Below are positions 59,318 through 64,000 of a DNA stretch of 64,000 nt, one piece after another. The position numbers and the translations under genes were made by a program. Source of the DNA: Candidatus Neomarinimicrobiota bacterium (GTDB taxonomy: Bacteria > Fidelibacterota > Marinisomatia > Marinisomatales > S15-B10). Below the pieces are notes generated by a model. That model saw nothing but the letters and a program-made list of their open reading frames with translations, was not told the origin of the DNA and did no database searches. The stretch is from the NCBI GenBank assembly GCA_012964825.1, contig DTTI01000037.1:1-64000 (forward strand), given 5' to 3'. How positions within the stretch are numbered: the first letter of the stretch is position 1; each line of letters starts with the position of its first letter.

Positions 59318-60328
59318 TTAACCACAGGTAGTTTCGATAAGCGCGGCGCAAACCTGGTATGGATCCATGTTGGCAGAAGGCCGGCGGTCCTCAAGGTAAC
59401 CTTTGCCGTTATTAGCAGTGTCCATAGGGATCCGGATGGAAGCACCCCGATCGCTTACACCGTAGCGAAACTCATGAAGAGCACAGGTTTCATGAAGACC
59501 GGTCAGCCGTTCTTCATTGTGAGCACCATAAACAGCGATATGTTCCTCGTGCTTCCTTCCAAGTTTTTCACAGGCGCTCTCTATAATCTTCAGACCACCA
59601 TTTTCACGCATGAGTTTTGTACTGAAATTGGCGTGGGCGCCTGCGCCGTTCCAGTCACCTTTAACCGGTTTGGGGTGCAGGGTTGCATTCACACCATAAT
59701 TTTCCGCAATGCGGTAAAGAATCCACCGGGCAATCCAGAGCTGGTCAGACACCTCCAACGGTCCCAAGGAACCTACCTGGAACTCCCACTGACCGGGCAT
59801 CACTTCAGCATTGACACCTGAAATCTGAATCCCAGCTTGCAGACATATGTCCATATGATCTTCTACAATGTCACGGCCGAACACTTCATCGGCGCCTACG
59901 CCGCAATAAAAGGGGCCTTGGGGTGCCGGGTAGCCGCCATTCGGCCAGCCCAGTGGTGAACGCCCTTTGAAAAAAGTGTACTCCTGCTCAATTCCGAACC
60001 ACGCATCTTCATCTTTATGCTTTTCAGCAATTTCAACCAATCGTGCCCGGGTGTTGGATTCATGAATCGATCCATCGGGTTTGCGAACTTCATTCATGAC
60101 CAAAATATCGTCACCGCCTCGAATAGGATCCGGCAAATAATAAACCGGTTTTAACATACAGTCACTATCGCTTCCTTCTGCCTGCATGGTGCTTGAACCA
60201 TCAAAACCCCACATGGGAATATCATCTAAACTTTTGACGGGCCCCTCAAATACTTTTGTTTTGGAACGGAGTTTGGCTGTCGGTTTATGTCCGTCTATCC
60301 AAATGTATTCAGCTTTTACTTTGGTCAT
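59318..60328 (-). CDS. glnA: Glutamine synthetase, type II (eukaryote-like)
   Basis: 336 residues, the GSII length (bacterial GSI is ~470). Signatures: YIWIDGHKPTAKLRSKTK, WGFDGSSTMQAEGSDSD, FGIEQEYTFFKG (metal Glu), NAEVMPGQWEFQVGSLGPL, GAGAHANFSTKLMRENGG, NEERLTGLHET and RGASIRIPMDTANNGKGYLEDRRPSANMDPY. It condenses ammonia and glutamate with ATP. GSII is found in eukaryotes and some bacterial phyla. A GGAGAAT is seen upstream of the ATG. A 121-base AT-rich gap to lhgO probably carries its promoter. Confidence 0.97.
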   Translation of the reverse strand: MTKVKAEYIWIDGHKPTAKLRSKTKVFEGPVKSLDDIPMWGFDGSSTMQAEGSDSDCMLKPVYYLPDPIRGGDDILVMNEVRKPDGSIHESNTRARLVEIAEKHKDEDAWFGIEQEYTFFKGRSPLGWPNGGYPAPQGPFYCGVGADEVFGRDIVEDHMDICLQAGIQISGVNAEVMPGQWEFQVGSLGPLEVSDQLWIARWILYRIAENYGVNATLHPKPVKGDWNGAGAHANFSTKLMRENGGLKIIESACEKLGRKHEEHIAVYGAHNEERLTGLHETCALHEFRYGVSDRGASIRIPMDTANNGKGYLEDRRPSANMDPYQVCAALIETTCG

Positions 60329-60449
60329 GTACTATTCTCCTTAAAAAATTGATACTTAAAAATATTAATATAATAAATAATATTACAAGAAATATTTAGG
60401 TAAATAAAGTGATAAACTAAATAATTCTATATTTTAGCTCTTAAATCAC

Positions 60450-61574
60450 TTAAGTGGAAATCCAACCGGCCACATCTTCACCAATAGCCAATGCAGCTGT
60501 CAACCCCGGCGAATCGATGCCGATAAGATTTACCCAACCGGGGTAATCCGGCTCATGTTTCATATAAAAATCAGAATGTCCATTCACCGTTTCAGCCAAC
60601 TTTGGACGGATTCCTGCATAGTCAGGACTCAAATCATTACGCTCCAGGGCGGGCAGATATATTTTCGCTTCACGATAAAAAAAGTCCACCTCAGTTTCGT
60701 TCACGGTATAATCTTCTGACCGGTCATCAATCCATTCGGCGCTGGGACCCAGTTTCATATCACCAGCCTGATCGAAACTGAGGTGAATCCCCAGTGAATC
60801 GTGGAATGCATCAGGAATTGGATAGACAAGACATTCAATACGATGCCGCCATTCCCCGGAAAGTTTGAAATAGGATCCCTTTAAATACCGCAGCGTGGGA
60901 TGGGATTTATCATTTGTTCCCCAAAGAAACTGAGCTGTTTTATCACTATGGAGCCCCGCCGCATTTACCACCCAAGGAGCGGTTACGGAATAGGATGCTT
61001 CCCCGGGCCCTTTAACTTGGAGAGAGTATATGTCACCCTTCGGTTCCGCACCGACAATAACGGCCTTGAGCAGCAGATCATGATCGGCATCAGCCGAAGC
61101 ACGGTGAAACGCTGACATGAGTTCGTGAGCTGAAATAATCCCCGTGCACCCTACAAACATGGCCAATTCCGCTGACACTTCCGGTTCCAGTGTCTGAATC
61201 TCCGCTCGATCCATCATATGAATCTCCGTGATACCATTAGACTGAGCCTGCTCATATAAAGCTTCTAGCAGCGCCTCCTGGCCGGACTGTGCCACCACAA
61301 GCTTACCGCACTTACTATTCCAGACATCATTTTCACGACAGAAAGCATAGAGCCGGTCCCGGCCGGCTAGGCAATACTTCGCTTTGAGAGAATCTGTGGG
61401 GTAGTAAATCCCGGAATGAATCACTTCGCTGTTCCGGCTCGAAATCCCTTGCCCAATGCCCATCTCTTTTTCCACGATCAGCACAGATGTTTCTCCCCGT
61501 GTCGCCAGCGCCCGCGCTATGGCAAGACCTACAACACCGGCGCCTATAATGACCACCTTATAATCCACATCCAT
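60450..61574 (-). CDS. lhgO: L-2-hydroxyglutarate oxidase family FAD enzyme
   Basis: The start at ATG 61574 (MDVDYKVVIIGAGVVGL) is chosen over upstream ATGs in the regulator gene. The FAD-binding GAGVVGLAIARAL, the LhgO-type stretch SSRNSEVIHSGIYYP and C-terminal GIRPKLAE and NLIGIDSPGLTAALAIGEDVA are clear. LhgO oxidises L-2-hydroxyglutarate to 2-oxoglutarate, feeding electrons to quinone. It begins two bases after the Lrp-type gene stops and lies upstream of glnA. Confidence 0.92.
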   Translation of the reverse strand: MDVDYKVVIIGAGVVGLAIARALATRGETSVLIVEKEMGIGQGISSRNSEVIHSGIYYPTDSLKAKYCLAGRDRLYAFCRENDVWNSKCGKLVVAQSGQEALLEALYEQAQSNGITEIHMMDRAEIQTLEPEVSAELAMFVGCTGIISAHELMSAFHRASADADHDLLLKAVIVGAEPKGDIYSLQVKGPGEASYSVTAPWVVNAAGLHSDKTAQFLWGTNDKSHPTLRYLKGSYFKLSGEWRHRIECLVYPIPDAFHDSLGIHLSFDQAGDMKLGPSAEWIDDRSEDYTVNETEVDFFYREAKIYLPALERNDLSPDYAGIRPKLAETVNGHSDFYMKHEPDYPGWVNLIGIDSPGLTAALAIGEDVAGWIST

Positions 61575-61576
61575 GG

Positions 61577-62020
61577 TTACAGTTTTAGGCTGGTCGCTTC
61601 TTTGAATGTGGACATGACGATCATGGTATGAGTCCGGATCACCCCCGGCCACGACTGAATATCTCTCAACAGTGACTCCAGGGATGAAGTATCGTGAGTC
61701 CGGACTTTGAGGATATGGGACCCTTCTCCCGTAATGGAATGGCACTCCAATACTTCATCATTATCCTGTGCATGATCCACCATATTACCGTAAGAATCAG
61801 AAGAAGACATATCCAAGAGGATGTATGCTGTCACATCGTAGCCTACCTTCTTGGCATCCACTACAGCACGAAATTCTTTTAGAACACTACCTTCCGTCAG
61901 TTTCCGAATCCGTTCTGTAACAGCCGGTACGGAAAGATCCACTTTTTCCGCCATTTCGCTGGCAGTCATACGCCCGTCTTTCTGAAGAAGACTAAGAATT
62001 AGTTTATCTTTCTCATCCAT
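61577..62020 (-). CDS. Lrp/AsnC-family transcriptional regulator
   Basis: 147 residues. N-terminal HTH (LSLLQKDGRMTASEMAEKVDLSVPAVTERIRKL) and C-terminal RAM ligand-binding domain (VTAYILLDM..., SITGEGSHILKVRTHD, GVIRTHTMIVMSTFKE). Such proteins sense amino acids. It is in an operon with lhgO, with glnA next, so a 2-oxoglutarate/glutamate/glutamine role is inferred. It may also control its own promoter. Confidence 0.94.
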   Translation of the reverse strand: MDEKDKLILSLLQKDGRMTASEMAEKVDLSVPAVTERIRKLTEGSVLKEFRAVVDAKKVGYDVTAYILLDMSSSDSYGNMVDHAQDNDEVLECHSITGEGSHILKVRTHDTSSLESLLRDIQSWPGVIRTHTMIVMSTFKEATSLKL

Positions 62021-62065
62021 GGTATAGTGAAAATTAAGGTAAAACTTCTCTTAATATTAAAATTT

Positions 62066-62836
62066 TTAAGTGCCACGGTGAATATATCTTGGAAGATGAA
62101 GTGTAGTAAAATCAAACCGAAAGGTGCAAAGTCGCGCCACATCGCCGGAGGAGAGGACAGTCTGGAAAGGAAGGAGCGGCTCCTCCATCAGTTGTCCGAA
62201 TAGTTTGGCAGAAGGGGCTTTAGGAATAGTCTCTTCAGTCGGCAAGGACGCCACCGTGCAGTTACGGCTGATAGCTCGGAGAACTTTGTACAGGGCTATA
62301 TCTTCACCTGAAAAAAGATTCAGCTCTATTACCGGCACTGCCGAAAGGGAGGGAGCCAGATCGGGCCGGCGGGATACCAAAGTGAGCAGTGATCTACACC
62401 GGGAGCTGTCCGATACAACCGGTATTGCATAAAGACCTCCTGTTTCTCCTCGACGTACCCACCGTTGAAGTAATACCGGATCGGCACAGAAATGAAGGAG
62501 ATCATCACCGCCGGGAACCACAATTTCCGTTAGTGGTGGTTCATGGAGCTGGAGCTGTGTGATGATTTCAGATAGTCGCACATATCCATCTCTGTTTCGG
62601 GCAATAACCGTAACGTTTCGTTTCCCATCCGTCAGTTCAGCACCAATAAGGGGTGTAATATTTGCTTTGCCGCATGCAGTTGCAAATTCAATTGCACCGT
62701 AGAGACCGTTCTCATCCGCTAAACAGAGCTGACGCAAACCGTGATCGGAAGCGAACGTCACAAGATCAGGAACGGAATGGACTCCCTTTAGAAAGGAGTA
62801 GTGACTCTTACAGATGACGAGAGGTGAATGACGCAC
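62066..62836 (-). CDS. Detached PHP domain of DnaE2-type DNA polymerase
   Basis: The start at GTG 62836 is favoured because the PHP domain follows at once; TTG 62860 is an alternative. The 257-residue protein aligns with the N-terminal PHP domain of DnaE2/ImuC: SHYSFLKGVHSVPDLVTFASDHGLRQL, ADENGLYGAIEFATACGKA, PLIGAELT, and the end LPRYIHRGT, equal to the L-P-x-F-P segment that closes the domain. The metal ligands are lost: the H-x-H positions are I and K (VICKSHYS) and the Asp-His of T-D-H is D-E. So the domain is probably a structural one without exonuclease activity. The polymerase part lies at 47.3-49.6 kb. It is followed on the minus strand by the Lrp gene. Confidence 0.85.
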   Translation of the reverse strand: MRHSPLVICKSHYSFLKGVHSVPDLVTFASDHGLRQLCLADENGLYGAIEFATACGKANITPLIGAELTDGKRNVTVIARNRDGYVRLSEIITQLQLHEPPLTEIVVPGGDDLLHFCADPVLLQRWVRRGETGGLYAIPVVSDSSRCRSLLTLVSRRPDLAPSLSAVPVIELNLFSGEDIALYKVLRAISRNCTVASLPTEETIPKAPSAKLFGQLMEEPLLPFQTVLSSGDVARLCTFRFDFTTLHLPRYIHRGT

Positions 62837-62855
62837 AAATAGCGTATAAATAGCG
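62837..62855. promoter_or_regulatory. Direct repeat AAATAGCG x2, 11 bases apart
   Basis: AAATAGCG occurs at 62837-62844 and 62848-62855, one helical turn apart, just upstream of the predicted GTG start of the PHP gene. The second copy is followed by CAC. It could be an operator for the dinB-ssb-PHP group. Protein unknown. Confidence 0.4.
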
Positions 62856-62860
62856 CACAA

Positions 62861-62907
62861 TAAAAAGCCGCCGAACCGGACATTAACCCAGCTGTCACGG
62901 CTTTTTA
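62861..62907 (-). terminator. Probable intrinsic terminator after ssb
   Basis: The arms TAAAAAGCCG (62861-62870) and CGGCTTTTTA (62898-62907) pair perfectly across a ~27-base spacer that holds another small hairpin (CCGGTTCGG region). On the minus strand it ends in a T-run, 17 bases after the ssb stop, just before the PHP start. Confidence 0.6.
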
Positions 62908-62923
62908 TATAAGCAACCGCTAT

Positions 62924-63331
62924 CTAGAACGGGAGGTCTTCTTCTTCTTCTGAAACGTTCTCCTTTTCAGCCGGGACGCTGTCGTTGCTACTACTGCGCC
63001 GACCAAGCATGGTGAACATATCGCCGTGTACTTCTGTAGTGTTACGCTTATTCCCTTCCTTGTCTTCCCAGGAGCGCGTTCTCAATCTGCCCTCCACGTA
63101 CACCATCTGACCCTTCTTGAGATACTGCGTGGCAGTTTCAGCAGGCTTGCCAAACAGTACACACCGGTGCCATTCGGTATGGTCCTCGAAATCACCATCG
63201 GAGTTTTTACGGCTTTCGTTTGTGGCAACGTTAAAGTTTGCCACTGCCGTACCCGACGGCGTGTATCGGCTTTCGGGATCTCCACCCAGATGGCCTACGA
63301 GGATGACGCGATTTATGCTTCCTTTCTGCAT
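62924..63331 (-). CDS. ssb: Single-stranded DNA-binding protein
   Basis: 135 residues. OB fold [71 protein letters not shown] is canonical. A short acidic linker ends in the conserved tip DLPF, which binds repair proteins. It lies between dinB and the PHP gene on the same strand. The PHP gene is in the same frame after the TAG. Confidence 0.97.
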   Translation of the reverse strand: MQKGSINRVILVGHLGGDPESRYTPSGTAVANFNVATNESRKNSDGDFEDHTEWHRCVLFGKPAETATQYLKKGQMVYVEGRLRTRSWEDKEGNKRNTTEVHGDMFTMLGRRSSSNDSVPAEKENVSEEEEDLPF

Positions 63332-63420
63332 TAGATTTCTCCTTCCTTTGCTTGTTATACTAACTACCCTCTTCCGACAGAAATATCATATCCCTGACCA
63401 TGAAAATCAAGGAATTTATT

Positions 63421-64000
63421 TCATCGCTGTGCGGCTAAACGGATCGCTTCTCCAGTCAACACTGCATTAAACCCAAACCGGCTCCGCGCCTTATCTATGG
63501 CCTCTAGCCGATGCCACCCTTTTATCCACTCTCCTTCATCAAACAGATCCGTCTGACGGCCACTGCCGGTGAGGTTCGATAGTCCCATCCCAATTAGACG
63601 AACCCCTACTCGGCGGGTAATGGCGGAGCACATCAGCTCCTTCGCCACAGAGAACAGTGAGGGATCCCTGTTCTCAGGCCTAGACAATGTCCGGGAGCGA
63701 TGGATGGTCTCAAAATCTTCATACCGCAATTTTACCGACACGGTGCGGGCGGCCTTCTGTTCCCTACGCAACCGCCAACACACTTTCTCCGTAAGCATAT
63801 GGAGAACGGCAGTAATGTACTGCTGGTCAGTAGTGTCGGTGCGAAAGGTGGTCTCTTTGCTGATGGATTTCCGTTCCCACTCAGGAATCAGTTCGCTTTC
63901 ATGGTTTCCCGTGGATGCGTGCCAGAGCCATCGACCGGTGACGCCCAAGGTCGATTCCATGAGCAGTTCCCCCACCGCGGCGAGCTGCCCCACCTGCTCC
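63421..64000 (-). CDS. dinB: Y-family DNA polymerase (DinB/Pol IV-like), N-terminus beyond window
   Basis: The C-terminal ~193 residues of a DinB-type polymerase; the 5' part lies past the right edge, as the frame is open to 64000. GRWLWHASTGNHESELIPEW, KSISKETTFRTDTTD, RLRREQKAARTVSVKLRYEDFETIHRSRTL are the little-finger domain marks, and RQTDLF is a sliding-clamp binding motif. The catalytic palm is outside the window. Its place next to ssb and a DnaE2 PHP domain recalls the mutasome (ImuB/DnaE2) organisation. Confidence 0.9.
   Translation of the reverse strand, partial: EQVGQLAAVGELLMESTLGVTGRWLWHASTGNHESELIPEWERKSISKETTFRTDTTDQQYITAVLHMLTEKVCWRLRREQKAARTVSVKLRYEDFETIHRSRTLSRPENRDPSLFSVAKELMCSAITRRVGVRLIGMGLSNLTGSGRQTDLFDEGEWIKGWHRLEAIDKARSRFGFNAVLTGEAIRLAAQR

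Noticed and set aside
49562-62065. The 12.5 kb between the polymerase halves as an integrated mobile element
   Set aside because: No transposase, integrase, terminal inverted repeats or target-site duplication was seen; the genes are housekeeping genes with the same base composition as the rest.

Overview
The window looks like chromosomal DNA of a free-living Gram-negative bacterium. It encodes outer-membrane barrels, a PorV/PorQ-type protein, many lipoproteins with clear lipoboxes, CsgG/FlgT/LPP20-type envelope proteins, a membrane pyrophosphatase, a eukaryote-type (GSII) glutamine synthetase and secreted penicillin-acylase-family hydrolases. This mix, with weak or absent Shine-Dalgarno sequences at many genes, fits the Fibrobacterota-Chlorobiota-Bacteroidota side of the tree, and Neomarinimicrobiota (SAR406) would be my guess. 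That placement is inference; there is no rRNA in the window. No phage, transposase, integrase or CRISPR array was seen.

Layout. 1-5.8 kb: a minus-strand envelope operon (FlgT-like, LPP20/FlgP-like, TlpA-like thioredoxin, CsgG/FlgO-like, RCC1 propeller) divergent from a TPR-SLH lipoprotein. 5.9-16.5 kb: mostly plus-strand genes (two PAP2 phosphatases, class V aminotransferase, ligA, a ROK sugar kinase broken by a G10 tract, an ABC exporter, an outer-membrane barrel), with one SDR gene on the minus strand. 16.6-24.5 kb: FAD oxidoreductase, exported Pcm, penicillin-acylase lipoprotein, thioesterase, MATE pump, PorV-like protein. 24.5-43.8 kb: a long minus-strand housekeeping run: uvrA, two transketolases, ruvB, queA, ispD, ispF, ispE, tRNA-Asn, tRNA-Gln, prs, rplY, pth, hppA, rpsF, rpsR, rplI and then priA. 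43.9-64 kb: GDPD, a second penicillin-acylase-family protein, the catalytic part of an error-prone DNA polymerase III alpha (DnaE2/ImuC type), a phosphate-themed group (rpiB, phytase-like propeller, sixA, ppk2), an esterase, an amidohydrolase, recN, an M28 peptidase, glnA, an L-2-hydroxyglutarate oxidase with its Lrp-type regulator, the detached N-terminal PHP domain of a DnaE2-type polymerase, ssb and a dinB-like gene cut by the right edge.

Most interesting observations. (1) The DnaE2-type polymerase appears as two genes on the same strand about 12.5 kb apart, cut exactly at the PHP/polymerase linker with almost nothing lost; the PHP half sits in a dinB-ssb-PHP array that recalls mutasome cassettes. 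(2) Homologues of FlgT, FlgP (LPP20) and FlgO-type proteins, known from the Vibrio flagellar outer-membrane rings, form a compact operon with a thioredoxin and an RCC1 propeller and no flagellar gene nearby. (3) ispE and sixA both lack an ATG/GTG/TTG at the homology-supported N-terminus and have ATT exactly there. (4) A ten-G tract breaks a ROK kinase. (5) A 15-bp terminator-like hairpin covers the start codon of a phytase-like lipoprotein.
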